Source: Cognatishimia coralii (GTDB taxonomy: Bacteria > Pseudomonadota > Alphaproteobacteria > Rhodobacterales > Rhodobacteraceae). From it: a stretch of 64,000 nt of DNA. The notes beneath the pieces were generated by a model. It saw nothing but the letters and a program-made list of their open reading frames with translations. It was not told where the DNA came from and did no database searches. Numbering within the stretch: the stretch's first letter is position 1; each line of letters starts with the position of its first letter. Position numbers and translations under genes: made by a program. Where the stretch lies: positions 558,001 to 622,000 of the forward strand of contig NZ_JBBGAZ010000001.1 of NCBI RefSeq assembly GCF_037478305.1, written 5' to 3'. Below, piece by piece: positions 8,006 to 17,711 of the stretch.

Positions 8006-10297
8006 CTGTTTGTCAACAGTGGCCGTCAGCTGCGCCAGTGAAAACGGCTTTGGCAGAAAGGTCGAATTTTCGATACTCAGCCTGTTTTCACTGAATTTCC
8101 CATCTGCGTAGCCTGAGACAAAAATGACCGGCGTGTCTGACCGTTCGGCGCGCGCCTTTTTCACCCAGCTTGGACCGTCCAATCCAGGCATAATGACATC
8201 CGTCACGATAAGGTCGATCCTTAATTCCTTGTCTTCAAGAATCTTCAACGCCTCTGTCGCGGCCCCTGCTTCAAGAACAGTAAGCCCCTTGATCCGAAGT
8301 GCGCGCGCCGCAAAAGCCCGCACCGGTGCCTCGTCTTCGACCAAGAGAACGGTGCCCGCAACGGCAGGCGACAATGCGAGTGGTAGCTCTGTGGCCTCCT
8401 CGGTTGTGAGTTGCACCTCCGGGGATACGGCGGGGAACAAGAGCCTGAAAGTGGTTCCTTCGCCGACAACACTATCGACAAAAATAAATCCCCCGGACTG
8501 TTTTACGATTCCATAGACCGTTGAAAGGCCAAGGCCCGTGCCCTCACCAACTGGCTTCGAGGTGTAGAAGGGCTCAAACACCTGTTGAAGCTTGTGCTCT
8601 GGGATCCCTACACCTGTGTCACGCACCTCGACACTGACATATTCTCCGACTGGTACGGTTGCGCGATCCCGAACAAGTGCACTATCCAGATTGAGATTTT
8701 CGGTTTCGATAGTGATGACCCCGCCCCCTTCCATCGCATCGCGTGCGTTGACCACGAGGTTCATGATCACCTGTTCAAACTGCTGTCGATCCACACGGAT
8801 AGCGTTCAAGCCATCGCCAATCACGACGTCCAGCCGATAGTTGTCCCCCACCAACCGGTTCAAAAGGTGGGTCAAATCGGCCAGAGTCTGTTCCAGATGG
8901 CTAACCTCAGGCTGCAATGTTTGTTTGCGCGAAAATGCCAGCAATTGACCAACGAGGCTGGCCGCCCGGTTCGCGTTCTGAGATATTTGTGTCAGATCCG
9001 CGAATGCCTCGTCACCCTTGTCGTGACGCAAAAGCAAAAGATCGCAATGCCCCGTTATGGCTGTCAAAAGATTATTGAAGTCATGCGCAACACCGCCCGC
9101 AAGCTGTCCAATTGCCTGCATTTTCTGACTTTGTACGAATTGCGCCTCAAGCGTCTTTAGTTCGGTCGCATCATTGAGAACAGCATAAAGAGCCCCTCCG
9201 TCGCTATCTGTCATTTGGCCAAGCGTAACCTGCAGGAAGGCTTCAAGCGTCTCTGTCTTTAAGCGTAAGAATTCGGTGGACGTATCCGACCTGCCTTCAG
9301 ACACTTCTTTAAGCCAATCCTCGAGTGGCCGGCCCAAACCTTCAAACAGGTCCCGAATTCCTGTGCCCTCTAGGGTATCCACATTTATCAAACCACGGGC
9401 AGCGCGATTGGCCTGCAGGATCTCTCCGTCGCAGTTGAGTTTTAGCGTCGCGACCGGAAGATCTTCGAACGTCAACGAAATGTAGCCTTTGGCAGCTTCA
9501 TGTGCGGGCAAGATGCAGATCTCTTTCCGCACGCGCGTGTCACCAATTGTCTGAAGAAAACACGGCAGAAGACCGCTCTTGGTTCGCAACGTGTTAATGC
9601 TGCCGAAATAGGGTGCGTCATCCACAAGTATCTCGGACAATTGCGCAAGCCGATCACCGAACAAACCTCGCGCGGCCGAGTTCATAAACAAAATCGATCC
9701 ATTCCGCCCCACCGTGATTAGCGGCACAGAATGGTCCTCTGGGACAGCAGGAGTAGCGACGCTGCGTCCGGTCACTTCCCACAAAAAGAGGTTCTTTTCG
9801 ATGTGCGTAACACAGAGATCGGTCATCCCCTTTCGCGTGACCAATGTTTCCGTGGCGTGTTGCTTTAAGCGTGCGGCGTCATGCAGCCGGCTCAGCGTGT
9901 CTTGCGCATCCACGATAAAGACGCTCAGCACCTTGATCAGATTGGATTCGATAAGGCCATCGACCCGTGCGGCGTCGTTGCGATAGAAAACCTCCCCATC
10001 CGAGGACACCAAAAATTTCTTTTCTGAATCTTTGGCGATGACCGCTTGCATGCGCTGCGCAAGCCCTTTCGCAGTGTTGCGCTTTAATCTGGCGTATCCC
10101 CATAGAACGACCGGCAAGGCCAAAAGACCGGCCGCGATGCTGACGGCGAAGACCTTCAAAACCAAGACCTCGACGAAAAAACTAGATAGTGCCGCGATGA
10201 GCGCAAGTGACAGTATCACTTTGGTCCACGGCTGCGACCGGTCAGCCCCCTGTCCCGGCGGTGCAATGTTTTGTAAAATCAATACGAAGCCCTGCAT
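7976..10297 (-). CDS. cckA: Hybrid sensor histidine kinase CckA
   Basis: A 773-residue hybrid kinase. Two hydrophobic segments lie at about residues 27-68, followed by PAS-like sensor regions. The histidine box MQAIGQLAGGVAHDFNNLL (His405), an ATPase domain with N, G1 and G2 boxes (to about 620), and a C-terminal receiver (LLVEDE; phospho-acceptor Asp700 in LIVTDVIMPG) follow. CckA feeds phosphate through ChpT to CtrA; in Rhodobacterales this controls motility, gene-transfer agents and recombination rather than essential cell-cycle events. The GGVAHDFNNLL box and domain order are diagnostic. No ChpT or CtrA gene is nearby. Confidence 0.93.
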   Translation of the reverse strand: MQGFVLILQNIAPPGQGADRSQPWTKVILSLALIAALSSFFVEVLVLKVFAVSIAAGLLALPVVLWGYARLKRNTAKGLAQRMQAVIAKDSEKKFLVSSDGEVFYRNDAARVDGLIESNLIKVLSVFIVDAQDTLSRLHDAARLKQHATETLVTRKGMTDLCVTHIEKNLFLWEVTGRSVATPAVPEDHSVPLITVGRNGSILFMNSAARGLFGDRLAQLSEILVDDAPYFGSINTLRTKSGLLPCFLQTIGDTRVRKEICILPAHEAAKGYISLTFEDLPVATLKLNCDGEILQANRAARGLINVDTLEGTGIRDLFEGLGRPLEDWLKEVSEGRSDTSTEFLRLKTETLEAFLQVTLGQMTDSDGGALYAVLNDATELKTLEAQFVQSQKMQAIGQLAGGVAHDFNNLLTAITGHCDLLLLRHDKGDEAFADLTQISQNANRAASLVGQLLAFSRKQTLQPEVSHLEQTLADLTHLLNRLVGDNYRLDVVIGDGLNAIRVDRQQFEQVIMNLVVNARDAMEGGGVITIETENLNLDSALVRDRATVPVGEYVSVEVRDTGVGIPEHKLQQVFEPFYTSKPVGEGTGLGLSTVYGIVKQSGGFIFVDSVVGEGTTFRLLFPAVSPEVQLTTEEATELPLALSPAVAGTVLLVEDEAPVRAFAARALRIKGLTVLEAGAATEALKILEDKELRIDLIVTDVIMPGLDGPSWVKKARAERSDTPVIFVSGYADGKFSENRLSIENSTFLPKPFSLAQLTATVDKQLNRVVEGLV

Positions 10298-10404
10298 TCA
10301 TCTGCTTTCTCATCATGAAATTGCCGCAGAAATTCTTTACGAAGCCTTAAGCGCCTCGATTAAAATCGATCAATTGCTACAGAAAAAGGTAAAGCTCTGA
10401 GAAA

Positions 10405-11559
10405 TCAGAGTTTTTGTAATACAGCCGCAAAAAAACCGTCACAGTTTTGGAGCGGTGTCCACTGGGTCTGAGCTTGAATGCTCCATTCGGGATGTGTTCT
10501 CAAAAAGGCTGCTACCTGTTCTGTATTTTCTGAGTGGCACATAGAACACGTGGCATACACCAGCGTTCCATCAGACGTGACCAAGTGGCTCGCCTGATCC
10601 AGAATCTCAGCCTGGAGCTTTAAAAGCTCTTCAAAGTCTTGGCGCGTCATCCGCCATTTTCCATCCGGATCACGGCGCCAGGACCCGCTACCAGAACAGG
10701 GCACGTCGCAAAAAACAAGATCGAAGGGCTTTGCGGAATTTAGGTCATCAGAGGCTAATATATGCGCTTTATGCCCTGCACGTTTGGCGCGGACGGGCAG
10801 ATCCTGCATCCGAAGCGGGATCGCATCATGGGCGCAAAACGTTCCTTCAACGCGCGCGGCCATCGCCAAGAGTTTACCCCCACCGCCGGCGCAATAATCA
10901 AGCACGCGCATACCATTGCGCAGAGGCAAAGCCTCGATGGCGGCCTGACTGGAGGCATCCTGCAATTCGACAAGTCCACTTTGGTAAGCAGCGGATTGTG
11001 CAATCTGGCGCGCGCCTTTTACGACGGTCAATGCAGTGTCGCTGGCCGGGTGGGGTTCTGTTTCGATGCTTTGTTGCCTTAGGGTCTCAATGGCCGTTGG
11101 GCGATCCGTTTTACGCAGGTTACAGCGCAAGATAACAGGTGCACGCTCTTTGAGTTTGGCCTCAACCAACTCAAAATCTTCGCCCAACGTTTGACGCAAC
11201 TCTGGTATCGCCCACTCTGGAAGATCATTCCCCACGACAGCTTTGTCACTCGGTCGCTCTGCAGGTTGCAGCTTGTCAGGTCCATAGCCGTCGCCTGCAA
11301 AAAGCGCATCCAGATCCTGATCTTGCAACGTTAGTAGCCCGATCATCAGAGATCGCCCGGTCAGCCCTTTTCCGACCTGCGCACAGCTATTGCGACGGCG
11401 CAGAACATCATAGACATGATCCCGAATGGCCGCACGGTCCTTGGATCCGGCAAACCGAGATCGGCGCGCCCAAGCGGTTAAGGCGCGCTCGGCTGGCGCG
11501 CCCTCAAGGATCTCATCAAGGATCTCAATTGCTGCCTGAACGCGGGCCGCCGGACGCAT
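10405..11559 (-). CDS. RsmB/NOP-family rRNA m5C methyltransferase
   Basis: A 384-residue SAM-dependent RNA cytosine-5 methyltransferase. An N-terminal NusB-like helical region (to about residue 100) is followed by the Rossmann domain with VLDYCAGGGGKLLAMAA (SAM loop). Catalytic motif IV is FCDVPCSGSGSWRRDPD and motif VI is YATCSM; the two cysteines in PCSG and ATCSM are the catalytic pair. The target is probably 16S rRNA, but which cytosine cannot be fixed. Its ATG overlaps the guaB stop by one base (TGATG), so it is translated from the guaB mRNA. Confidence 0.9.
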   Translation of the reverse strand: MRPAARVQAAIEILDEILEGAPAERALTAWARRSRFAGSKDRAAIRDHVYDVLRRRNSCAQVGKGLTGRSLMIGLLTLQDQDLDALFAGDGYGPDKLQPAERPSDKAVVGNDLPEWAIPELRQTLGEDFELVEAKLKERAPVILRCNLRKTDRPTAIETLRQQSIETEPHPASDTALTVVKGARQIAQSAAYQSGLVELQDASSQAAIEALPLRNGMRVLDYCAGGGGKLLAMAARVEGTFCAHDAIPLRMQDLPVRAKRAGHKAHILASDDLNSAKPFDLVFCDVPCSGSGSWRRDPDGKWRMTRQDFEELLKLQAEILDQASHLVTSDGTLVYATCSMCHSENTEQVAAFLRTHPEWSIQAQTQWTPLQNCDGFFAAVLQKL

Positions 11560-13007
11560 CAGCCGATCCGGTAGTTCGGGCTCTCGCGGGTGATCTGCAC
11601 GTCGTGCACGTGGCTTTCCTTGAGCCCCGCACCGGTGATCTTCACGAAGTTGCAGTTCTTGCGCATCTCTTCGACGGTCGCGTTGCCCGTATAGCCCATT
11701 GCTGCGCGCAAGCCACCCACGAGTTGGTGGATCACAGCACCTGCAGAGCCCTTATAGGGCACCTGCCCTTCGATGCCTTCCGGCACCAGCTTGTCGCTTG
11801 CGGCATCTTTCTGGAAATAGCGATCAGCCGAGCCGCGCGCCATGGCGCCGAGGCTGCCCATACCGCGATAGGATTTGAACGACCGCCCATTATAAAGGAT
11901 CACTTCGCCCGGAGATTCATCCGTGCCCGCAATCATTGAGCCAACCATGGCACATGACGCCCCTGCCGCGATGGCTTTGGCGAAATCACCCGAGAATTTG
12001 ATGCCGCCGTCAGCGATCACAGGCGTGTCGCCCGCCGCCCGGGCACAATCCATAACGGCTGAAAGCTGAGGCACACCCACGCCTGCCACCATCCGCGTGG
12101 TACAGATCGAGCCCGGTCCGATGCCAACTTTCACCGCATCAGCCCCCGCATCGATCAGTGCACGGGTCGCGTCATAGGTCGCGACATTACCTGCGATCAC
12201 CTGCACTTGGTTGCTCTCGCGCTTGATGCGCTGCACAGCTTCGATCACGCCCGCAGAATGGCCATGCGCCGTATCCACGACCACAATGTCCACTCCGGCA
12301 TCAATCAGCTGCTCAGACCGCGCGAAGCCACTGTCGCCAACCGACGAAGCAGCTGCCACGCGGAGACGTCCGAGATCGTCCTTACAGGCCGTTGGGTTCA
12401 GAACTGCCTGTTCTGTGTCTTTCAGTGTGAGCAAGCCGGTCAGCTTGCCAGCCCCATCTACCACCAAGAGTTTCTCGATCCGACGCGCCTTCATGAGGCT
12501 CTTGGCTTCTTCGAGATCCGCAGGTTCCTGCAACATCGCCAGATTGTCCGAGGTCATCATGACGGATACTGGCGTGTCATCCGAAGTTGCGAAACGCATA
12601 TCGCGGTTGGTCACGATGCCGACCACCTTGCCCGCATCATCCACGACAGGGAACCCAGTAACACGATAGCGCTCTTGCAGGGCTTTCGCGTCCGCCAGCG
12701 TTTGATCGGCCTTTAGCGTGATCGGGTTATACACGATCCCCGATTCAAAGCGTTTCACCCGGCGGACCTGTTTGGATTGCTCTTCCACATCAAGGTTCTT
12801 GTGTATAACCCCCATGCCGCCTGCCTGCGCCATAGCAATCGCCATTTTCGCCTCGGTGACCGTGTCCATGGCAGAACTCAGCAGCGGGATATTCAGAGCG
12901 ATGGATTTCGTCACCCAAGTGCGTGTGTCCGCCGTTGTCGGCAGCACCTCAGAGGCGCCGGGGACCAGCAAAACATCGTCAAAGGTAAGGGCCTCACGAA
13001 TCTCCAT
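11559..13007 (-). CDS. guaB: Inosine-5'-monophosphate dehydrogenase
   Basis: IMP dehydrogenase oxidises IMP to XMP with NAD+, the committed step to guanine nucleotides. The 482-residue protein has the catalytic (beta/alpha)8 barrel interrupted by two CBS domains (about residues 95-205). The active-site loop GIGPGSICTTR has its catalytic cysteine near residue 302, and the flap region ARGSADRYFQ is present. The ATG at 13007 is preferred over an in-frame GTG just before it because GGAG stands seven bases upstream. The following rRNA methyltransferase gene is translationally coupled. Confidence 0.98.
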   Translation of the reverse strand: MEIREALTFDDVLLVPGASEVLPTTADTRTWVTKSIALNIPLLSSAMDTVTEAKMAIAMAQAGGMGVIHKNLDVEEQSKQVRRVKRFESGIVYNPITLKADQTLADAKALQERYRVTGFPVVDDAGKVVGIVTNRDMRFATSDDTPVSVMMTSDNLAMLQEPADLEEAKSLMKARRIEKLLVVDGAGKLTGLLTLKDTEQAVLNPTACKDDLGRLRVAAASSVGDSGFARSEQLIDAGVDIVVVDTAHGHSAGVIEAVQRIKRESNQVQVIAGNVATYDATRALIDAGADAVKVGIGPGSICTTRMVAGVGVPQLSAVMDCARAAGDTPVIADGGIKFSGDFAKAIAAGASCAMVGSMIAGTDESPGEVILYNGRSFKSYRGMGSLGAMARGSADRYFQKDAASDKLVPEGIEGQVPYKGSAGAVIHQLVGGLRAAMGYTGNATVEEMRKNCNFVKITGAGLKESHVHDVQITRESPNYRIG

Positions 13008-13086
13008 CACACATCTCCTTGGGTGGGGTCGTTTGGCGCTTCTCTATTTCACTTATCGGTCAAAGAGGAAACCCCAAATCCGCCAC

Positions 13087-13992
13087 TTATGCAGGGGTTT
13101 GACGCGATTTCAGCAGGGAATAAATTGGCTCAAGCGCCCCGGCGGCTGTGATCACCACGACACCGAGTGCTTCACGCAGGCCAAAAGGCTCTCCGGCCCA
13201 GATCGCGGCGGTGATCGCGCCAACGCTGACTTCGGTCATAAAGAGGATGCCAATGAGGCCCGGGCTGATCACGCTTGCCCCCCACATCAGCGCAAAGGCG
13301 GGTGGGATAATCAGGACGACGGCGACCGGGATCATCCAATAGAGCACCGAGACGATTGCGGTTATCGATGGCGCCGCGCCTGCGCCCTCCAGAGGCAGCA
13401 GTGTCATGGCCAAGGCCACAAAACTGCTCATCACAAAGAAGGTTAGCGCGAAATCCACGCCCTTTCCCCGCCCCGCAGCTTTAATGCGCACGGCCGCAAA
13501 GGCCCAGATGATACCCGACGCCAAGCCCATCCAATCGCCGACATTCATGCGGATCTGGAAGTTCTCTTCAAAGCGGATGATCAAACAGAGGCCCATCAAC
13601 GCGAGCACAATCGTCAAAAGGCGCACCTTTGTGATCGGTTCGTTTTGGGTGAAACGCGCCAGCAACGTGCTCCAGAGCGGCGTCAGATAGAACAACAACA
13701 AAGCGCGCACCACATCGGTGAAGATCAGCGCGCCGGAGTAAAGCACCAAAGAGACCCCGGCCAAAGCGCCTCCGATCGCAAGAGACATGCCGCCGTTCAA
13801 GATCGAGCGCGCCCGGTAAAGAATAAGGGGCAGCAACAACGCCGTGGGCAAGACTTGGAACACAACCACCGCCCAAACACCCGAAATCCCAACGTGCTCA
13901 AGCGCACGCAGCGGGATCCAAAACACGCCCCACAACACACCCGAGATGGCGATTGCGATCATGGCAATGGTCTCGGCGCGATGTGAGGTCAT
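13087..13992 (-). CDS. EamA/DMT-family membrane transporter
   Basis: A drug/metabolite transporter family permease with about ten hydrophobic helices arranged as two EamA repeats. The first opens with AIAISGVLWGVFWIPLRAL, and the second is around GLASGIIWAFAAVRIKAAG. Such proteins export amino acids, metabolites or toxins; the substrate here is unknown. I place the start at MTSHRAE (301 residues). An upstream in-frame ATG at 14037 would add 15 residues, and neither start has a clear ribosome binding site. It lies divergent to the corrinoid reactivase gene. Confidence 0.88.
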   Translation of the reverse strand: MTSHRAETIAMIAIAISGVLWGVFWIPLRALEHVGISGVWAVVVFQVLPTALLLPLILYRARSILNGGMSLAIGGALAGVSLVLYSGALIFTDVVRALLLFYLTPLWSTLLARFTQNEPITKVRLLTIVLALMGLCLIIRFEENFQIRMNVGDWMGLASGIIWAFAAVRIKAAGRGKGVDFALTFFVMSSFVALAMTLLPLEGAGAAPSITAIVSVLYWMIPVAVVLIIPPAFALMWGASVISPGLIGILFMTEVSVGAITAAIWAGEPFGLREALGVVVITAAGALEPIYSLLKSRQTPA

Positions 13993-14188
13993 GACGGGCG
14001 GCTCTAGACTGTTGTAGATTCGTTTCTCTGGAAACATCGCAAACCGGACAAATTTTGGGACTCACAATCCGCCCGAGATCCGTTTGGATGCGACATTAGC
14101 CGCAATTTCTACGTAGTTTCGCGCCTCCGCGCTAAAATTATGCATTTTATATGCCAATTAACGCCGCTCTATGTCGCGAAAATGGCGT

Positions 14189-14212
14189 TTGTCGCCTTTC
14201 CCTTTGCGACAA
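14189..14212. promoter_or_regulatory. Inverted repeat upstream of the corrinoid reactivase gene
   Basis: TTGTCGC and GCGACAA form perfect 7-bp arms separated by 10 bases, ending 43 bp before the start codon at 14256. The symmetry fits a dimeric regulator site or an mRNA hairpin. I do not recognise the motif. Confidence 0.5.
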
Positions 14213-14255
14213 TCCTCCTATTGTTGCCTCACGACTTAGACTGACAGGTATCCTC

Positions 14256-16298
14256 ATGAGCTCTGACCCACTCGTCATCTTCACCCCTTCGGGTAAACGC
14301 GGCAACTTCCCTGTAGGCACTCCGGTCCTTACGGCAGCGCGCCAATTGGGCGTCGATCTGGACTCGGTCTGCGGCGGCCGCGGGATCTGTTCGAAATGTC
14401 AGGTGACGCCCTCGGTCGGAGAATTCCCGAAACACGGGGTGACCGTCTCTGAAGACGCGCTGAGCGAATGGAACGCGGTTGAAGAACGCTACAAGAGCAA
14501 ACGCGGATTGATCGATGGCCGTCGCCTGGGCTGTCAGGCGACCGTGCAAGGCGACGTGGTCATCGATGTGCCGCCGGAAAGTCAGGTCCACAAACAGGTG
14601 GTGCGCAAACGTGCCGAGGCGCGGGATATCACCATGAACCCGTCGACCCGACTTTACTATGTCGAGGTTGAAGAACCCGACATGCACAAGCCCTCGGGAG
14701 ATCTGCAACGCCTCTATGAAGCTCTGAAAAATCAATGGGATGTGGACGTTCAACGGGTTGAGATGAACATCCTGCAGGACGTGCAGAAAGTGCTGCGCCA
14801 AGGGCAATGGAAAGTGACCGTGGCCGTGCATCTGGGCGACCATCTACGCCGTCCCAAGATCATGCATGTCTGGCCCGGCTTCTATGAGGGCACGATCTAT
14901 GGCCTCGCGGTCGACCTTGGCTCCACCACCATTGCCGCGCACCTCTGTGATCTGAAATCCGGCGAGGTCATCGCCTCCTCGGGCCTGATGAACCCGCAAA
15001 TCCGCTTCGGCGAAGACCTCATGAGCCGCGTCAGCTATTCCATGATGAACGAAGGCGGAGATCTGGAAATGACCCGCGCGGTCCGCGAGGGAATGAACGC
15101 GCTGTTTGTTCAGCTGGCGGCAGAGGCTGGTGTCGACAAGGCGCTGATCGTGGATGCGGTCTTTGTTTGCAACCCGGTCATGCACCACCTCTTCCTCGGT
15201 ATCGACCCGTTCGAGCTTGGCCAAGCGCCCTTTGCGCTGGCGACCAATGAGAGCATTTCCTTGTCTGCCCATGAGCTGGACCTGAATATTCACCCCTCGG
15301 CGCGTATTTACCTCTTGCCCTGTATCGCAGGTCACGTCGGCGCGGATGCGGCAGCGGTCGCCCTTTCTGAGGCCCCCGACAAGTCCGAAGAGCTGGTGCT
15401 TGTCGTCGACGTGGGCACCAACGCCGAAATCCTCTTGGGCAATACAGACAAGGTCCTCGCCTGCTCGTCCCCAACGGGCCCAGCTTTTGAAGGCGCGCAG
15501 ATTTCCTCAGGCCAACGCGCGGCCCCCGGTGCCATCGAAAAGGTCGAAATCAACCCCGAGACCAAGGAACCCCGTTTCCGCGTCATCGGCTCTGAGATCT
15601 GGTCGGATGAAGACGGCTTCTCTGAGGCGATCGCGACCACCGGCATCACCGGCATCTGCGGCTCTGGCATCATCGAAGTCATCGCCGAAATGCGCATCGC
15701 GGGCATTTTGGATGCGTCAGGCCTCATCGGGTCGGCCGAACAAACCGGATCCGCCCGCTGCATCGCCGATGGGCGCACCAACGCTTACCTCCTGTGGGAT
15801 GGCTCTGCTGACGGAGGCCCAACCATCACGGTCACCAACCCCGACATCCGCGCGATCCAGATGGCGAAGGCTGCGCTTTACTCCGGTGCGCGCCTCTTGA
15901 TGGACAAATTCGGCGTCGACACCGTAGACCGCGTGACCCTCGCCGGGGCCTTCGGCGCCCATATCTCGGCCAAACACGCGATGGTTCTGGGCATGATCCC
16001 CGATTGCACCATCGACAAGGTCACAAGCGCCGGCAACGCCGCAGGCACAGGCGCACGCATCGCCTTGCTGAACACCGACGCGCGCCGCGAAATCGAAGAA
16101 ACCGTCCGCAAGATCGAGAAGATCGAAACCGCTGTAGAGCCCCGTTTCCAAGAGCATTTTGTCAATGCTTCAGCGATCCCCAACAGCGTAGAGCCCTTCC
16201 CGATCCTTGAGAGCATCGTCGACCTGCCTGCCGTCAGCTTCAACACCGGTGGCGACAAAGAAGCCGCTGGCGGACGCCGTCGCCGTCGTCGCGGATAG
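14256..16298 (+). CDS. Corrinoid-protein reactivase: [2Fe-2S] ferredoxin plus ASKHA ATPase (RACo/RamA-like, DUF4445)
   Basis: This 680-residue protein should reduce inactive cob(II)alamin on a corrinoid carrier using ATP. The N-terminal plant-type ferredoxin domain has Cys39, Cys45, Cys48 and Cys93 (CGGRGICSKC then RRLGCQA). A linker domain follows. The ASKHA ATPase part carries AVDLGSTTIAAHL, VVDVGTNAEILLG and TLAGAFGAHIS. It ends in GGRRRRRRG, an arginine run. The ATG at 14256 is preferred over an in-frame ATG at 14151 because the ferredoxin domain begins there and AGG lies 8 nt upstream. Its natural partner is the corrinoid protein at 62936-63634. Known relatives reactivate methyltransferase corrinoid proteins; this pairing is inferred. 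Confidence 0.92.
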   Translation: MSSDPLVIFTPSGKRGNFPVGTPVLTAARQLGVDLDSVCGGRGICSKCQVTPSVGEFPKHGVTVSEDALSEWNAVEERYKSKRGLIDGRRLGCQATVQGDVVIDVPPESQVHKQVVRKRAEARDITMNPSTRLYYVEVEEPDMHKPSGDLQRLYEALKNQWDVDVQRVEMNILQDVQKVLRQGQWKVTVAVHLGDHLRRPKIMHVWPGFYEGTIYGLAVDLGSTTIAAHLCDLKSGEVIASSGLMNPQIRFGEDLMSRVSYSMMNEGGDLEMTRAVREGMNALFVQLAAEAGVDKALIVDAVFVCNPVMHHLFLGIDPFELGQAPFALATNESISLSAHELDLNIHPSARIYLLPCIAGHVGADAAAVALSEAPDKSEELVLVVDVGTNAEILLGNTDKVLACSSPTGPAFEGAQISSGQRAAPGAIEKVEINPETKEPRFRVIGSEIWSDEDGFSEAIATTGITGICGSGIIEVIAEMRIAGILDASGLIGSAEQTGSARCIADGRTNAYLLWDGSADGGPTITVTNPDIRAIQMAKAALYSGARLLMDKFGVDTVDRVTLAGAFGAHISAKHAMVLGMIPDCTIDKVTSAGNAAGTGARIALLNTDARREIEETVRKIEKIETAVEPRFQEHFVNASAIPNSVEPFPILESIVDLPAVSFNTGGDKEAAGGRRRRRRG

Positions 16299-16353
16299 CG
16301 CACCAGATCCGCTTGACGCCCCGCGCGTCAGGCGGTACCCCCGAAGATATCGA

Positions 16354-16424
16354 GCGGGTATGGTGAAAAGGTATCACACGAGCTTCCCAAGCTCTGGTTA
16401 CGGGTTCGATTCCCGTTACCCGCT
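16354..16424 (+). tRNA. tRNA-Gly (anticodon CCC)
   Basis: A complete cloverleaf is visible. The acceptor GCGGGTA pairs with TACCCGC, the anticodon stem-loop is GAGCTTCCCAAGCTC with anticodon CCC (reads GGG), and the T-loop is GGTTCGATTCC. CCA is encoded at 16425-16427. It lies 55 bp after the reactivase gene. Confidence 0.97.
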
Positions 16425-16446
16425 CCAAGCCTGCAGAAATCTGATC

Positions 16447-16806
16447 TCAGCGCGCAATTCCACCCACAGATGCCAATGGTTTGCGCTTACAAAAATCGTA
16501 GGTGGCGATATAGCTCTCGTTTCGACGACTATAGGCAATCCCTGCGTCGCACCCCATTGACCCGTCAAAGTAGCGTGTCACACCCGCAGCCCCCGCAATC
16601 GCACCAGTTTGTTTGGACGACAAGACTCGCAGGCTAAGACCTGCGCGCGATTGCGCGTCAGACGATCCTCCGGAACTTACCGGACCGATCACCCAGGACA
16701 CACCTGCAAAGAACGTGGGATCGAAATCGTCCGCCAAGCGGAGCCCCTGGGCCTGCGACGTCCCTGCGGACAAAATAAGACAAGAAATGACAGCAAGTTT
16801 TCTCAT
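16447..16806 (-). CDS. Small exported protein of unknown function
   Basis: A 119-residue protein whose first 20 residues, MRKLAVISCLILSAGTSQAQ, form a standard Sec signal peptide with cleavage after AQA or AQ. The mature part is glycine- and serine-rich with two cysteines (GCDAGIAY, DFCKRK) that could form a disulfide. Aromatic spacing resembles a small outer-membrane or periplasmic beta protein. I recognise no family. The ATG at 16806 is chosen over longer versions because it begins the signal peptide. Confidence 0.7.
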   Translation of the reverse strand: MRKLAVISCLILSAGTSQAQGLRLADDFDPTFFAGVSWVIGPVSSGGSSDAQSRAGLSLRVLSSKQTGAIAGAAGVTRYFDGSMGCDAGIAYSRRNESYIATYDFCKRKPLASVGGIAR

Positions 16807-17079
16807 GACAAACTCACGTAAAAAGATGCGCCCACACTGGCAAATCCTGCGCGAGATCATGGAACTTTCGAGTAACGTAGGGGCAATTGTTAAAGGTCTG
16901 TTGCCTGCCAGCACCTACGAAATCAACATTAAAAACATGGGATTAAGATTGTACAAACTTTGGCAACAATACTTGGGCGCATCACAGGAGATGAGACCCG
17001 TGTCACACGATAACTTGCCTTGTTTCAAACAACAGAGAGACCGTGCTAAAGGTATATTTCGATTTAATCGGGGGAAAAG
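16807..17079. other. Intergenic region without a supported gene
   Basis: This 273-bp stretch between the exported protein and the tRNA-Asp pair is visibly richer in A and T than its surroundings. Open frames here run into the tRNA genes or lack ribosome binding sites, so I call no gene. It should contain the promoter of the gene at 16447-16806. Confidence 0.5.
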
Positions 17080-17082
17080 TGG

Positions 17083-17156
17083 CGCGGTTGACGGGGCTCG
17101 AACCCGCGACCCCCGGCGTGACAGGCCGGTACTCTAACCAACTGAGCTACAACCGC
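17083..17156 (-). tRNA. tRNA-Asp (anticodon GTC), copy 2
   Basis: Read on the minus strand, the acceptor GCGGTTG pairs with CAACCGC, the D-arm is AGCTCAGTTGGTTAGAGT, and the anticodon arm CCGGCCTGTCACGCCGG carries GTC. The T-arm is GCGGGTTCGAACCCCGT. CCA is encoded at 17080-17082. It is identical to the copy at 17207-17280. Confidence 0.97.
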
Positions 17157-17206
17157 GCGTGACCTTTCGGTCTATGTCGCCCTACCTGGGCCAGGTTTCA
17201 GAGTGG

Positions 17207-17280
17207 CGCGGTTGACGGGGCTCGAACCCGCGACCCCCGGCGTGACAGGCCGGTACTCTAACCAACTGAGCTACAACCGC
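17207..17280 (-). tRNA. tRNA-Asp (anticodon GTC), copy 1
   Basis: This is the same 74-nt sequence as the copy at 17083-17156, with encoded CCA at 17204-17206. The two are spaced by 50 bp and probably come from one transcript, being a recent tandem duplication. Confidence 0.97.
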
Positions 17281-17402
17281 TCTCTGAAAAACCGCTTGTG
17301 CCGTGGCCGTCGCGGTGAGCTGTGGTTTATGCGTCCGCGCTTGCAGCGTCAAGCGAATTAGATGCGCCTTTGACGATTTTTTTGCACGTTTTTCATTCCG
17401 TG

Positions 17403-17429
17403 TTTTGCGCCGGGTTTGAGGGCGCAAAA
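17403..17429. repeat. Inverted repeat between divergent tRNA genes
   Basis: TTTTGCGCC and GGCGCAAAA form 9-bp perfect arms around a 9-nt loop. Neither strand places a T tract after the stem, so it is not a standard terminator. It lies in the AT-rich divergent promoter region between the tRNA-Asp pair and tRNA-Val. Confidence 0.5.
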
Positions 17430-17497
17430 AAAATCAAAAAACATATTTTTTGCTCTTGTCCTCCCCCCAGATAACAGATTAGAACCCACGCCACGGC

Positions 17498-17570
<73 letters not shown>

Positions 17571-17711
17571 CCATTTACCCCCTTAGCTCTATCGACACTT
17601 GCGCAGTTGCTGCCGCAATTGATCATGCTTTGCGCGCAGAGTCGGCGCAATGCTGCCCCATTATCTGATCATTAAGCCTCTTGTGACATACGGCATAAGA
17701 GGACCTCTGCC

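Noticed and set aside
14151..14255. N-terminal extension of the corrinoid reactivase from an in-frame ATG at 14151
   Set aside because: The extra 35 residues have no family match and would cover the inverted repeat; the ferredoxin domain begins at 14256 with a ribosome binding site.
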